Part shown: piece by piece, positions 46,268-55,620 of the stretch | Layout of the letters: each line of letters opens with the position of its first letter | Numbering within the stretch: position 1 is the first letter of the stretch | From: Comamonas kerstersii | Lineage (GTDB): Bacteria; Pseudomonadota; Gammaproteobacteria; Burkholderiales; Burkholderiaceae_C | Assembly: GCF_008801935.1 (NCBI RefSeq) | Contig: NZ_VZOT01000004.1 | Coordinates: 264,891-328,890 of the forward strand | DNA length: 64,000 nt | Reading direction: 5' to 3' | Position numbers and translations under genes: made by a program | The notes under the pieces: generated by a model | Databases searched by the model: none | Told to the model about the DNA's origin: nothing | The model's input: the letters and a program-made list of their open reading frames with translations, nothing else

Positions 46268-48304
46268 ATGAGTCAAACACTTTCTGCATCCATGCTCTTG
46301 GCAGTACCGCTGGCCCCGCTGGCGGGCTCTGTACTGGCAGGCATATTCGGTACCGCCTTTGGCGGTAACAAGTTCGGTCGTGGCGTCAGCCACTCGCTCA
46401 CCATTTTGGGTGTGCTGCTTTCCTTCATCCTCTCGGCTCTGGTGTTCAAGGCTGTGGTGTTTGAAGGTGCCAGCTTCAACGCCACCATCTATGAGTGGAT
46501 GACCGTGGGCGATCTGAAGATGGAAGTCGGTTTCATGATCGACTCCCTCACAGCCATGATGATGTGCGTGGTGACCTTTGTGTCGCTGATGGTGCACATC
46601 TACACCATGGGCTACATGGCTGAGGACGACGGCTACAACCGTTTCTTCTCCTACATCTCGCTCTTCACCTTCTCCATGCTGATGCTGGTGATGAGCAACA
46701 ACCTGCTGCAGCTGTTCTTCGGCTGGGAAGCAGTGGGTCTGGTGTCCTACCTGCTGATCGGCTTCTACTACAAGAAGCCTACGGCGATTTTTGCCAACAT
46801 GAAGGCCTTCCTGGTCAACCGTGTGGGTGACTTTGGCTTCATTCTGGGTATTGGCCTGATCGCGGCATACACCGGCAGCCTGAACTACAACGAGATCTTC
46901 GCCAAGCTGCCTGAGTTCTCGCTGCTGGCCATGCCTGGTACCGAGTGGTCGCTGGTGACCGTGACGGCGATCTGCCTGTTCATCGGTGCCATGGGCAAGT
47001 CGGCGCAGTTCCCGCTGCATGCCTGGCTGCCAGACTCCATGGAAGGTCCTACCCCCATCTCGGCGCTGATTCACGCTGCGACCATGGTGACGGCTGGTAT
47101 CTTCATGGTCTCGCGCATGTCGCCGCTGTATGAGCTGTCGGATGTGGCACTGAACTTCATCCTGGTGATCGGTGCCATCACAGCCCTGTTCATGGGTATC
47201 CTGGGCATCATCCAGAACGACATCAAGCGCGTGATTGCGTACTCCACGCTGTCTCAGCTGGGCTACATGACTGTGGCGCTGGGCGCTTCTGCTTACTCCG
47301 TGGCTGTGTTCCACCTGATGACCCACGCCTTCTTCAAGGCACTGCTGTTCCTCGGGGCTGGTTCCGTGATCATGGGCATGCACCATAACCAGGACATCCG
47401 CTGGATGGGTGGCGTGCGCAAGTACATGCCTATCACCTGGATCACCTTCCTGCTGGGTAATCTGGCACTGATCGGTACACCGTTCTTCTCTGGCTTCTAC
47501 TCCAAGGACGCCATCATTGAAGCGGTGCATGCCTCCAACCTGCCTGCCTCCGGCTTTGCAACTTTTGCCGTGCTGACTGGCGTGTTCATCACCGCGTTCT
47601 ACTCCTTCCGTCTGTACTGGCTGGTATTCCACGGCAAGGAGCGCTATGACCAGAACCCCGATGCGCACCCCGACGACCATCACGCGCACGATGACCACGG
47701 CCATGGCCACGATGCCAAGCCCCATGAGTCTCCATGGGTGGTGACAGGTCCTCTGCTGCTGCTGGCGATCCCTTCGGTGGTGATCGGTGCAATGGCGCTG
47801 ATGCCCATGCTGTTCGGTGACTTCTTCAAGGGCGTGATCTACGTCGATGCGGCCAAGCACCCTGCAATGGCCTACCTGGCAGAAAACATCCACGGCTGGC
47901 TGGCCATGGCTCTGCACGGCTTCCAGACAGCTCCTTTCTGGCTGGCTCTGGCTGGTGTGGCTGTGTCCTATGTGTGCTACATGGTCAAGCCTGAGATTCC
48001 TGCCGCCGTCATGGCCGTGAGCAAGAAGATTGGTCTGTACCAGGTGCTGGAAGGCAAGTACGGTGTGGACTGGGTCTACGAAAACGTGTTTGCACGCGGT
48101 GCGCGCTGCTTCGGTACGGTGTTCTGGAAGGTTGGCGACCAGGCACTGATTGACGGCGCTGTCGTGAATGGTTCGTGGAAGCTGGTGGGCAAGATCGCTT
48201 CGGTGATCCGCTGGCTCCAGTCTGGTTACATCTACCACTACGCGTTGGTCATGATTCTGGGCATCTTTGCGCTCATGACCTACTTCGTGTGGCTCAACAA
48301 GTAA
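46268..48304 (+). CDS. nuoL: NADH-quinone oxidoreductase subunit L
   Basis: A 678-residue antiporter-like subunit that carries the long lateral helix at the C-terminus. 'WEAVGLVSYLLIGFYY' and 'HAWLPDSMEGPTPISALIHAATMVTAG' hold the key Glu and Lys/His residues. A His/Asp-rich stretch between 'YDQNPDAHPDDHHAHD' and 'DAKPHESP' (about residues 461-487) lies in a loop between helices and is unusual compared with E. coli. Confidence 0.97.
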   Translation: MSQTLSASMLLAVPLAPLAGSVLAGIFGTAFGGNKFGRGVSHSLTILGVLLSFILSALVFKAVVFEGASFNATIYEWMTVGDLKMEVGFMIDSLTAMMMCVVTFVSLMVHIYTMGYMAEDDGYNRFFSYISLFTFSMLMLVMSNNLLQLFFGWEAVGLVSYLLIGFYYKKPTAIFANMKAFLVNRVGDFGFILGIGLIAAYTGSLNYNEIFAKLPEFSLLAMPGTEWSLVTVTAICLFIGAMGKSAQFPLHAWLPDSMEGPTPISALIHAATMVTAGIFMVSRMSPLYELSDVALNFILVIGAITALFMGILGIIQNDIKRVIAYSTLSQLGYMTVALGASAYSVAVFHLMTHAFFKALLFLGAGSVIMGMHHNQDIRWMGGVRKYMPITWITFLLGNLALIGTPFFSGFYSKDAIIEAVHASNLPASGFATFAVLTGVFITAFYSFRLYWLVFHGKERYDQNPDAHPDDHHAHDDHGHGHDAKPHESPWVVTGPLLLLAIPSVVIGAMALMPMLFGDFFKGVIYVDAAKHPAMAYLAENIHGWLAMALHGFQTAPFWLALAGVAVSYVCYMVKPEIPAAVMAVSKKIGLYQVLEGKYGVDWVYENVFARGARCFGTVFWKVGDQALIDGAVVNGSWKLVGKIASVIRWLQSGYIYHYALVMILGIFALMTYFVWLNK

Positions 48305-48316
48305 GGAAGAACAAAA

Positions 48317-49792
48317 ATGGGTTTGTTGAGTCTTGCCATTTGGACGCCAATTGTCTTTGGTGTTCTGTTGCTGGCCTTCGGCAAAGATTCCTGCGCACGT
48401 GCTGTGCGCTGGGTCGCGCTGATCGGCTCCATCCTGGGCTTGCTGGTCACGATCCCGCTGTACACGGGCTTTGATACCTCTTCGGCGAACATGCAGTTCG
48501 TCGAAAAGATGCTGTGGATTGAACGCTTCAATATCCACTACCACCTGGGTCTCGATGGTCTGTCGTTCTGGTTCGTGCCTCTGACTGCCTTTATCACCGT
48601 CATCGTGGTGCTGACCTCCTGGGAAAGCATCACAGAGCGTGTGAACCAGTACATGGGCGCCTTCCTGATCCTGTCGGGTCTGATGATTGGCGTGTTCGCA
48701 GCACTGGACGGCCTGCTGTTCTACGTGTTCTTCGAAGCCACGCTGATCCCCATGTACCTCATCATTGGTATCTGGGGGGGCCCCAACCGTATCTACGCCG
48801 CGTTCAAGTTCTTCCTGTACACCTTGATGGGCTCGCTGCTCACACTGGTGGCCGTGATCTACCTGTACAACGTGTCGGGCGGCAGCTTTGACATCCAGAC
48901 CTGGCACAAGCTGCCTCTGGGTATGCTGCCTCAGACGCTGGTGTTCTTTGCCTTCTTCGCTGCCTTTGCGGTGAAGGTGCCCATGTTCCCCGTACACACC
49001 TGGCTGCCAGACGTGCACGTGGAAGCGCCTACAGGTGGTTCTGCCGTGCTGGCAGCCATCATGCTGAAGCTCGGTGCCTACGGTTTCCTGCGTTTCTCGC
49101 TGCCCATCGCTCCTGACGCATCGCGTGAATGGGCGGGCCTGATCATTGCGCTGTCCCTGATTGCCGTGATCTACGTGGGTATGGTGGCGCTGGTGCAAAA
49201 GGACATGAAGAAGCTGGTGGCTTATTCGTCCGTGGCACACATGGGCTTTGTGACACTGGGCTTTTTCATCTTCAACGAGATTGGCGTGGCCGGTGGCATC
49301 GTGCAGATGATTGCCCACGGCTTTGTGTCGGCTGCCATGTTCCTGTGTATCGGCGTGCTGTACGACCGTGTGCACTCGCGTGAAATCGCTTCCTACGGCG
49401 GTGTGGTCAACACCATGCCCAAGTTCGCTGCCTTTGCGCTGCTGTTTGCCATGGCCAACTGCGGTCTGCCAGCTACGGCCGGCTTCGTTGGTGAGTGGAT
49501 GGTGATTCTGGGTGCTGTGCAGTATGACTTCTGGGTTGGTCTGATGGCAGCGACTGCGCTGATCTTCGGCGCTGCCTACACCCTGTGGATGTACAAGCGT
49601 GTGTACCTGGGTCCTGTGACCAACGACAACGTCAAGAATCTGCAGGACATCGGCTGCCGCGAGTTCCTGATCCTCGCGATCCTGGCTGTGGCCGTGCTGT
49701 ACATGGGCTTGTATCCAAAGCCTTTCACTGATGTCATGGACCCCTCGGTGGCTGAGCTGCTCAAGCATGTCGCCCAATCCAAGCTTCCTTGA
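48317..49792 (+). CDS. nuoM: NADH-quinone oxidoreductase subunit M
   Basis: A 491-residue antiporter-like subunit of about 14 helices. 'FYVFFEATLIPMYLIIGIWGG' (conserved Glu) and 'VHTWLPDVHVEAPTGGSAVLAAIMLKLG' (conserved Lys) are the proton-path signatures. Confidence 0.98.
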   Translation: MGLLSLAIWTPIVFGVLLLAFGKDSCARAVRWVALIGSILGLLVTIPLYTGFDTSSANMQFVEKMLWIERFNIHYHLGLDGLSFWFVPLTAFITVIVVLTSWESITERVNQYMGAFLILSGLMIGVFAALDGLLFYVFFEATLIPMYLIIGIWGGPNRIYAAFKFFLYTLMGSLLTLVAVIYLYNVSGGSFDIQTWHKLPLGMLPQTLVFFAFFAAFAVKVPMFPVHTWLPDVHVEAPTGGSAVLAAIMLKLGAYGFLRFSLPIAPDASREWAGLIIALSLIAVIYVGMVALVQKDMKKLVAYSSVAHMGFVTLGFFIFNEIGVAGGIVQMIAHGFVSAAMFLCIGVLYDRVHSREIASYGGVVNTMPKFAAFALLFAMANCGLPATAGFVGEWMVILGAVQYDFWVGLMAATALIFGAAYTLWMYKRVYLGPVTNDNVKNLQDIGCREFLILAILAVAVLYMGLYPKPFTDVMDPSVAELLKHVAQSKLP

Positions 49793-49815
49793 CCAGACTG
49801 AACTGAGAGATTGAG

Positions 49816-51309
49816 ATGATTGACAACATCAGCTGGCTTTCGATCTACCCCGAGATCGTGCTCTTCATCATGGGGTGCGTGATCACCTTGGTGGATCTGG
49901 GCGTAAAAAGCGCTCGCCGCACTGGCACCTACGCGCTGACCATGTTGACGCTGCTCGTAGTCGCCATCATGCAGGCCAACTACGCTTTGAGCGGCAACAC
50001 CTTCTACGGCTGGGGCAACATGGTGGTCTCTGACGCCATGGGCAACTGGCTCAAGTGCTTTGCTACCGTCGCCATGATGGTGACCCTGGTCTACGCCCGT
50101 CCTTATTCCGCAGACCGCGGCATGCTGCGTGGCGGTGAACTGTTCAGCCTGTCGATTTTTGCGCTGCTGGGCATGTTCATCATGATCAGCGCCAACAACC
50201 TGCTGCTGATCTACCTGGGTCTGGAACTACTGACCCTGTCCAGCTACGCACTGGTGGCGCTGCGCCGTGATCACACTCTGGCTACCGAAGCGGCCATGAA
50301 GTACTTCGTGCTGGGTTCTCTGGCATCGGGCTTCCTGCTGTATGGCCTGTCCATGGTCTACGGTGCGACGGGTTCGCTGGACATCGGCGAAGTGTTCAAG
50401 GCCATCAGCTCCGGTGAACTCAAGCACCAGGTGCTGGTATTCGGTCTGGTCTTTGTGGTGGCAGGTCTGGCCTTCAAGCTGGGCGTGGCCCCCTTCCACA
50501 TGTGGGTGCCTGATGTGTACCAGGGTGCGCCTACAGCCATCACTGCGCTGATTGGTGGCGCTCCCAAGCTGGCTGCATTTGCCATCGTGATCCGCCTGCT
50601 GGTGGATGGCATGCTGCCGCTGGCTGTGGACTGGCAGCAGATGCTGACCGTGCTGGCCATTGCTTCGCTGGTGGTGGGTAACGTGGCAGCGATTGCCCAG
50701 ACCAACCTCAAGCGTATGCTGGCTTACTCCACGATCGCACAGATGGGCTTTGTGCTGCTGGGTCTGCTGTCGGGTGTGATCGGTACGGAAATCGATCCTA
50801 CCCGTGCAGCCAATGCCTACAGCTCCTCCATGTTCTACGTGGTGACCTATGTGCTGACCACGCTGGCGACCTTCGGCGTGATCATGCTGCTGTCGCGCGA
50901 AGGCTTTGAGAGCGAAGAGATTGCCGACCTGGCTGGTCTGAACCAGCGCAGCCCCCTGTACGCAGGCATCATGGCGGTGTGCCTGTTCTCCATGGCCGGT
51001 ATTCCTCCGCTGGTGGGCTTCTATGCCAAGCTGTCCGTGCTGCAGGCACTGGTGGCTTCGGGTGAGAGCTTCTACATCGGTCTGGCCGTGTTCGCCGTGA
51101 TCATGTCGCTGATTGGTGCCTTCTACTACCTGCGCGTGATCAAGGTCATGTACTTTGACAAGCCGCTGACTGCTGTGGCCGTGTCCGCTCCTCTGGATGT
51201 GCGTGCCGTGCTGACGGTGAACGGTGCACTGGTTTTGATCCTGGGCATTGTTCCTGGTGGTTTGATGTCGCTGTGCGCGGATGCGATTGTCCGAGCGCTG
51301 GCATCCTGA
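49816..51309 (+). CDS. nuoN: NADH-quinone oxidoreductase subunit N
   Basis: A 497-residue antiporter-like subunit. '[19 protein letters not shown]' and '[21 protein letters not shown]' match the NuoN core. Last of the canonical 14 nuo genes. Confidence 0.98.
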   Translation: MIDNISWLSIYPEIVLFIMGCVITLVDLGVKSARRTGTYALTMLTLLVVAIMQANYALSGNTFYGWGNMVVSDAMGNWLKCFATVAMMVTLVYARPYSADRGMLRGGELFSLSIFALLGMFIMISANNLLLIYLGLELLTLSSYALVALRRDHTLATEAAMKYFVLGSLASGFLLYGLSMVYGATGSLDIGEVFKAISSGELKHQVLVFGLVFVVAGLAFKLGVAPFHMWVPDVYQGAPTAITALIGGAPKLAAFAIVIRLLVDGMLPLAVDWQQMLTVLAIASLVVGNVAAIAQTNLKRMLAYSTIAQMGFVLLGLLSGVIGTEIDPTRAANAYSSSMFYVVTYVLTTLATFGVIMLLSREGFESEEIADLAGLNQRSPLYAGIMAVCLFSMAGIPPLVGFYAKLSVLQALVASGESFYIGLAVFAVIMSLIGAFYYLRVIKVMYFDKPLTAVAVSAPLDVRAVLTVNGALVLILGIVPGGLMSLCADAIVRALAS

Positions 51310-51324
51310 CCCATAATGTGAAGC

Positions 51325-51633
51325 GTGACTCAAACTGCTTCCATCTGGCTCGTAATTCTGGCGGCCCTCGTGGCCGCCAATTTGCCTTTTCTGAATGAGC
51401 GCTGGCTGATTGCCGGGCCTGTGGCCAAGCCTGTCAAGCCCCTGTGGGGGCGCCTGCTGGAGCTGGTGCTGCTGTATTTCCTGGTAGGTGCACTGGCTTT
51501 GCTGCTGGAGCGCCGTGCCGGGCAGATCTACCCGCAGGGCTGGGAGTTCTATGCCATCACAGCCACGCTGTTCCTGACACTGGCCTTTCCTGGCTTTGTC
51601 TGGCGCTACCTCACCAAGCGTCGCAGCCGCTAA
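51325..51633 (+). CDS. DUF2818 family membrane protein
   Basis: A 102-residue protein with three hydrophobic stretches ('IWLVILAALVAANLPF', 'LVLLYFLVGALALLLE', 'ATLFLTLAFPGFVWRYL'). This family typically sits right after nuoN in Burkholderiales, so a link to complex I is likely but unproven. The start is GTG at 51325 with a weak ribosome-binding site. It comes before the operon terminator, so it is the last gene of the transcript. Confidence 0.85.
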   Translation: MTQTASIWLVILAALVAANLPFLNERWLIAGPVAKPVKPLWGRLLELVLLYFLVGALALLLERRAGQIYPQGWEFYAITATLFLTLAFPGFVWRYLTKRRSR

Positions 51634-51655
51634 ACTTGCGGCTTCTGTACGCCAA

Positions 51656-51680
51656 GGCAGAGCACTGACTCTGCCTTTTT
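51656..51680 (+). terminator. Terminator of the nuo operon
   Basis: GGCAGAG (51656-51662) pairs with CTCTGCC around CACTGA and runs into T5. It closes the transcript from nuoA to the DUF2818 gene. Confidence 0.9.
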
Positions 51681-51716
51681 CTTTGTTGGTTTCAAGCTTA
51701 CGGATCTGCTGCTGCC

Positions 51717-52169
51717 ATGAAGGTGTTTGACCTCCATTGCCCCCTGGACCATGTATTTGAAGGCTGGTTTGCTTCGGAAGAGGATTTCCGCAGTCAGCTC
51801 GATCGCGGCCTGGTGGAATGCCCCATGTGTGGCAGCAAGGAATTGCGCAAGGGCCTGAGTGCCCCGCGCCTGAACCTTGGGGCGCAGCCTGCCGCAGCTG
51901 CGCCAGCTCCTGTGCCCGATGAGGCAGACCGTCGCAAGCTGCATGCCCTGCAGGCAGCATGGCTGGAAGTCTCGCGCAAAATTGCAACCAAGACCGAGGA
52001 CGTGGGCGAGCGCTTTGCGGAAGAAGCTTTGCGCATGCACAAGGGCGAGGAGCCCGAGCGTCCCATCCGTGGCCAGGCCACGCCTCAGCAGGCCATGGAA
52101 CTGCTGGAGGAGGGCGTGCCTGTCATGCCGCTGGCTCTGCCCAAGAGCAGCAAGGAAACGCTGCAGTAG
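51717..52169 (+). CDS. DUF1178 family protein
   Basis: A 150-residue soluble protein starting 'MKVFDLHCPLDHVFEGWFAS' with a 'CPMCGS' zinc-knuckle-like pair after 'GLVE', as in DUF1178 proteins. Function unknown; a metal-binding N-terminus is a fair inference. In relatives it belongs to the gene set after nuoN, which often includes a NUDIX hydrolase, not seen here. Confidence 0.85.
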   Translation: MKVFDLHCPLDHVFEGWFASEEDFRSQLDRGLVECPMCGSKELRKGLSAPRLNLGAQPAAAAPAPVPDEADRRKLHALQAAWLEVSRKIATKTEDVGERFAEEALRMHKGEEPERPIRGQATPQQAMELLEEGVPVMPLALPKSSKETLQ

Positions 52170-52318
52170 CCCTGGAAACCTCTGCGTTGCATGCCGTTGA
52201 TGCTGCCGTTGATCGGCTGTTGCAGGACATCCCAAAGCTGCAAATTCTAAAAAAGTGAGCTGCTTGCGCAGATGCTGTAAGGGATTGCGGGCAAATGTTT
52301 TCGCAAATCCTTATGAAT

Positions 52319-52335
52319 CAAGCGCTGGCAGCTAT
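52319..52335 (-). repeat. Copy of the AGCTGCCAGCGCTTG motif, minus orientation
   Basis: CAAGCGCTGGCAGCTAT on the plus strand, followed by a T-run; the exact reverse complement of the canonical motif. Confidence 0.6.
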
Positions 52336-52510
52336 TTTTTTAGCAAAAACCTGTAGAGCCAAGCGATTGCGGCTTCACATCCAGCCCGAGATACACCGTA
52401 AAAAAAGCCGTCCAAATTGGCTTTGGTTGACTCTTTGAATCTTGTGAATGTGTGCAATCACTCTTTGTTTTTGCATTGATATTTAAGGGAGTTGAAGGCT
52501 TTTTTTGTCG

Positions 52511-52554
52511 CTAGGGTAACTGCCTAAGTTGAAAAGCTTAGGCACAACTCCTAG
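52511..52554. promoter_or_regulatory. Two-step palindrome upstream of livG
   Basis: Inner arms GCCTAAG (52522-52528) and CTTAGGC (52537-52543), outer arms CTAGG (52511-52515) and CCTAG (52550-52554), separated by 6-nt spacers GTAACT and ACAACT. It is symmetric around TTGAAAAG. It may be a DNA operator or an RNA leader structure; the start of livG is 118 bases on. Confidence 0.45.
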
Positions 52555-52671
52555 TGCGTAGTCGGAAAGCTCGCCCATACGATGCGCTGCAACATTTGAC
52601 ACGGTGCATGCCAGCCACAGGGCCAGAAGCCCCGGCCTGCAGCACTGCCAACACGGAGCAGCCTGGCCGCC

Positions 52672-53442
52672 ATGAGCGACGTCATTCTTCAAACCACCCA
52701 TCTCACCAAAGCGTTCAAAGGCTTTACCGCCGTGAGCGATGTGAATCTTTCGGTGCAGCGCGGCAGCATCCATGCGCTGATTGGCCCCAACGGTGCGGGC
52801 AAGACCACGTGCTTCAACCTGCTGACCAAGTTTCTGGAGCCGACTTCGGGCGAGATCCGCTTCAACGGCATCGACATCACCCGCGAAGCACCTGCACAGA
52901 TTGCGCGTCGCGGTGTGATTCGCTCGTTCCAGATCTCGGCCGTGTTTCCGCACCTGACCTTGCTGGAGAACGTGCGCATTGGTCTGCAGCGCCAGCTGGG
53001 TACGGCTTTTCACTTCTGGAAGAGCGAAAAAACGCTGAGCCAGCTCAATGACCGCGCCATGCAGCTGCTGGACGAAGTAGGCCTGGCAGACATGGCGGAT
53101 GAAGTCACCGTCAACCTGCCTTACGGCCGCAAGCGTGCGCTGGAGATTGCCACCACGCTGGCCATGGAGCCTGAGCTCATGCTGCTGGACGAACCCACGC
53201 AGGGCATGGGCCACGAAGACGTAGACCGCGTCACCCAGCTCATCAAGAAAGTCTCGGCGGGTCGCACCATCCTCATGGTGGAGCACAACATGAAGGTGAT
53301 CTCCACGATCGCCGACCGCATCACCGTGCTGCAGCGCGGCGCCGTGCTGGCTGAGGGCAACTACAGCGAAGTCTCCCGCAACCCCCAGGTGATGGAAGCC
53401 TATATGGGCAGCACCGAAGGACAACTGCAAGGAGCGCACTGA
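52672..53442 (+). CDS. livG: Branched-chain amino-acid-type ABC importer, ATPase LivG
   Basis: A 256-residue ABC ATPase. Walker A 'GPNGAGKTTCF' with Lys44, signature-like 'NLPYGRKRALEIATTLAME' (the usual LSGGQ is 'LPYGRKR', as is normal for LivG), Walker B 'LMLLDEPTQGM', and 'VEHNMKVI' with the switch His. It powers the LivH-LivM channel with LivF. Confidence 0.95.
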   Translation: MSDVILQTTHLTKAFKGFTAVSDVNLSVQRGSIHALIGPNGAGKTTCFNLLTKFLEPTSGEIRFNGIDITREAPAQIARRGVIRSFQISAVFPHLTLLENVRIGLQRQLGTAFHFWKSEKTLSQLNDRAMQLLDEVGLADMADEVTVNLPYGRKRALEIATTLAMEPELMLLDEPTQGMGHEDVDRVTQLIKKVSAGRTILMVEHNMKVISTIADRITVLQRGAVLAEGNYSEVSRNPQVMEAYMGSTEGQLQGAH

Positions 53443-53445
53443 ACC

Positions 53446-54177
53446 ATGGCCGCGACAGCACACAACAACACCACACCTGCCCTCGAAATCCGCAACCTCG
53501 AAGCCTGGTATGGCGAATCCCATGTTCTGCATGGCGTGGACATGGTGGTCTACCCCGGCGAAGTCGTCACCCTGCTGGGGCGCAATGGGGCAGGGCGCAC
53601 GTCCACCATGCGCGCCGTCATGGGGTTGACCGGCGCGCGCAAGGGCTCGGTCAAGATTAATGGGCATGAAACCATTGGCCTGCCCACGCACAAGATTGCG
53701 CACTACGGCGTGGGTTACTGCCCTGAAGAGCGGGGCATTTTTGCCAGCCTCTCGTGCGAAGAAAACCTGCTGCTGCCCCCACAGCTCAAGACCGGCCATG
53801 AAGGCATGAGCGTGGAGGAAATCTACGACATGTTCCCCAACCTCGCCGAGCGCCGCCACAGCCAGGGCACGCGCCTGTCCGGTGGTGAGCAGCAGATGCT
53901 GGCCGTGGCGCGCATTCTGCGCACGGGGGCACGGCTGCTGCTGCTCGATGAAATTTCCGAAGGCCTGGCTCCCGTGATCGTGCAGGCACTGGCACGCATG
54001 ATCACCACGCTGCGGGCCAAGGGCTACACCATCGTCATGGTGGAGCAGAACTTCCGCTTTGCCGCACCGCTGGCCGATCGCTTCTACGTCATGGAGCATG
54101 GCCGCATCGTCGAGACCTTTGATGCGCCGCAGCTGCAAGCCAAGATGCCCGTGCTCAATGAATTGCTGGGTGTCTGA
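53446..54177 (+). CDS. livF: ABC importer ATPase LivF, with Arg in place of the Walker A Lys
   Basis: A 243-residue ABC ATPase with signature 'RLSGGEQQMLAVARIL', Walker B 'LLLLDEISEGLAP' and switch 'VEQNFRF'. The P-loop reads 'GRNGAGRTSTM': codon CGC at 53596-53598 gives Arg51 where Lys normally binds ATP phosphates. Everything else is intact, so it is not a decaying gene. Only three bases separate it from livG. Confidence 0.93.
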   Translation: MAATAHNNTTPALEIRNLEAWYGESHVLHGVDMVVYPGEVVTLLGRNGAGRTSTMRAVMGLTGARKGSVKINGHETIGLPTHKIAHYGVGYCPEERGIFASLSCEENLLLPPQLKTGHEGMSVEEIYDMFPNLAERRHSQGTRLSGGEQQMLAVARILRTGARLLLLDEISEGLAPVIVQALARMITTLRAKGYTIVMVEQNFRFAAPLADRFYVMEHGRIVETFDAPQLQAKMPVLNELLGV

Positions 54178-54232
54178 CCCCATCTGCATTGCACCAACAC
54201 AGAAACATACCTATATCAACAAGGAGACAAAC

Positions 54233-55432
54233 ATGCACGCACTGCGTACCCCTTTGACTGCGCTCGCCCTCTCTCTGGCCATGGCTGGCATGGCCCACGC
54301 GCAAGCACCAGACAAGGTCAAGATCGGCTTTATCACCGACATGTCCAGCAACTATGCAGACGTAGACGGCAAGAACGGTGCAGTTGCCATTCAGATGGCG
54401 ATTGACGACTTCGGCGGCAAGGTGCTGGGCAAGCCCATCGAGCTGCTGACGCTGGATCACCAGCACAAGCCCGACATTGCCGCCACCAAGGCGCGCGAGT
54501 GGATTGACACACAAGACCTGAGCATGCTGCTGGGCGGCACCAACTCTGGCGTGGCCCTGGCGCTGGCCAAGGTGGCGCAGGAGAAAAAGCGCGTCTACAT
54601 CAACAATGGCGCAGGCACTTCGGCCCTGACCAATGAGCAGTGCTCGCCCTACACCATTCACTACGCCTATGACACGGTGGCGCTGGCCAAGGGCACAGGC
54701 GGTGCCGTGGTCGATAACGGCGGCAAGGAATGGTTCTTCCTGACAGCGGACTACGCCTTTGGCCATTCGCTGGAGAACGACACGGCTAACGTGGTCAAGG
54801 CCAAGGGCGGTAACGTCAAGGGCAGCGTGCGCCATCCGCTGAACGCTTCGGACTTCTCCAGCTTCCTGCTGCAGGCACAGAACTCCAAGGCCCAGATTCT
54901 GGGACTGGCCAACGCCGGTGGTGACACCATCAACACCATCAAGGCAGCCAAGGAGTTCGGCATCAACAAGAACATGAAGCTTGCTGGCCTGCTGGTGTTC
55001 CTGACCGATGTGCACTCGCTGGGCCTGCGCAATACCGAAGGCCTGCTGCTGACCACCAGCTGGGACTGGAACCTGAACGACGAAACCCGCGCCTTTGGCA
55101 AGAAGTTCCAGGACAAGACCAAGCGCATGCCTACTGACGTGCAGGCCGCCAACTACTCGGCCACCATGAACTATCTGAAGGCTGTAGAAAAGGCCGGCAC
55201 ACTGGATGCGGACAAGGTGATGGAAGTGCTCAAGAGCGAGCCGCTCAAGGACTTCTATGCCGAAGGCATGATCCGCCCTGATGGCCGCTACGCACACGAC
55301 ATGTACCTGATGCAGGTGAAGTCGCCGGCCGAATCCAAAGGCCCATGGGACTACTACAAGGTCGTGACCAAGCTCACTCCTGATCAGGTCTGGACCACCA
55401 AGGAAGAAAGCAAGTGCGCTCTGTGGAAGTAA
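54233..55432 (+). CDS. LivK-like periplasmic substrate-binding protein
   Basis: A 399-residue type I binding protein (signal peptide 1-24, 'GMAHA' cut) with two Rossmann-like lobes: 'VKIGFITDMSSNYADVDG', 'GGTNSGVALALAKVAQ', 'WFFLTADYAFGHSLEND' and 'LNASDFSSFLLQAQNSKAQI'. The family binds leucine-type amino acids, but also aromatic acids or amides; the ligand is not clear. AAGGAGA precedes the ATG at 54233. The frame is open upstream to 54059 but overlaps livF. Confidence 0.93.
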   Translation: MHALRTPLTALALSLAMAGMAHAQAPDKVKIGFITDMSSNYADVDGKNGAVAIQMAIDDFGGKVLGKPIELLTLDHQHKPDIAATKAREWIDTQDLSMLLGGTNSGVALALAKVAQEKKRVYINNGAGTSALTNEQCSPYTIHYAYDTVALAKGTGGAVVDNGGKEWFFLTADYAFGHSLENDTANVVKAKGGNVKGSVRHPLNASDFSSFLLQAQNSKAQILGLANAGGDTINTIKAAKEFGINKNMKLAGLLVFLTDVHSLGLRNTEGLLLTTSWDWNLNDETRAFGKKFQDKTKRMPTDVQAANYSATMNYLKAVEKAGTLDADKVMEVLKSEPLKDFYAEGMIRPDGRYAHDMYLMQVKSPAESKGPWDYYKVVTKLTPDQVWTTKEESKCALWK

Positions 55433-55499
55433 GCGCTGTGCGCGCCACTGCAGATCACCGATTTGCCGCGTGGTGCCAGCTACTTTGATGTGAGCCCCC

Positions 55500-55525
55500 G
55501 CTGCACGCCGTACCTGGCGTGCAGC
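55500..55525 (+). promoter_or_regulatory. Strong stem-loop between the binding-protein gene and livH
   Basis: GCTGCACGCC (55500-55509) pairs perfectly with GGCGTGCAGC (55516-55525) around a 6-nt loop, with no T-run. A hairpin here would protect the binding-protein mRNA from 3' decay and let it accumulate over the channel genes, as in other binding-protein operons. Confidence 0.6.
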
Positions 55526-55620
55526 GTTCCCGCCCATGCACAGACTTGTACGGCAGCAGGCCACCAGCGTGCTGCCGCGCTGTGCGGAAGGCCTTTTGTT
55601 TACCCAACCGCGTCTTTCTC

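Larger units (their letters stand above)
52170..52671. other. Intergenic region before livG: repeat motif and two hairpins
   Basis: 502 bases without a credible gene. It holds the repeat copy at 52319-52335, a small hairpin AAAGCC/GGCTTT (about 52405-52424) and the two-step palindrome at 52511-52554. A TTGACT box (52427-52432) lacks a good -10 partner. The liv promoter is presumably here. Confidence 0.5.

Noticed and set aside
46250..49777. A 1175-codon open frame on the minus strand across nuoL and nuoM
   Set aside because: It is antisense to two highly conserved genes. Its protein is rich in His, Gln and Arg, as expected when high-GC coding DNA is read in the wrong frame, and shows no domain.
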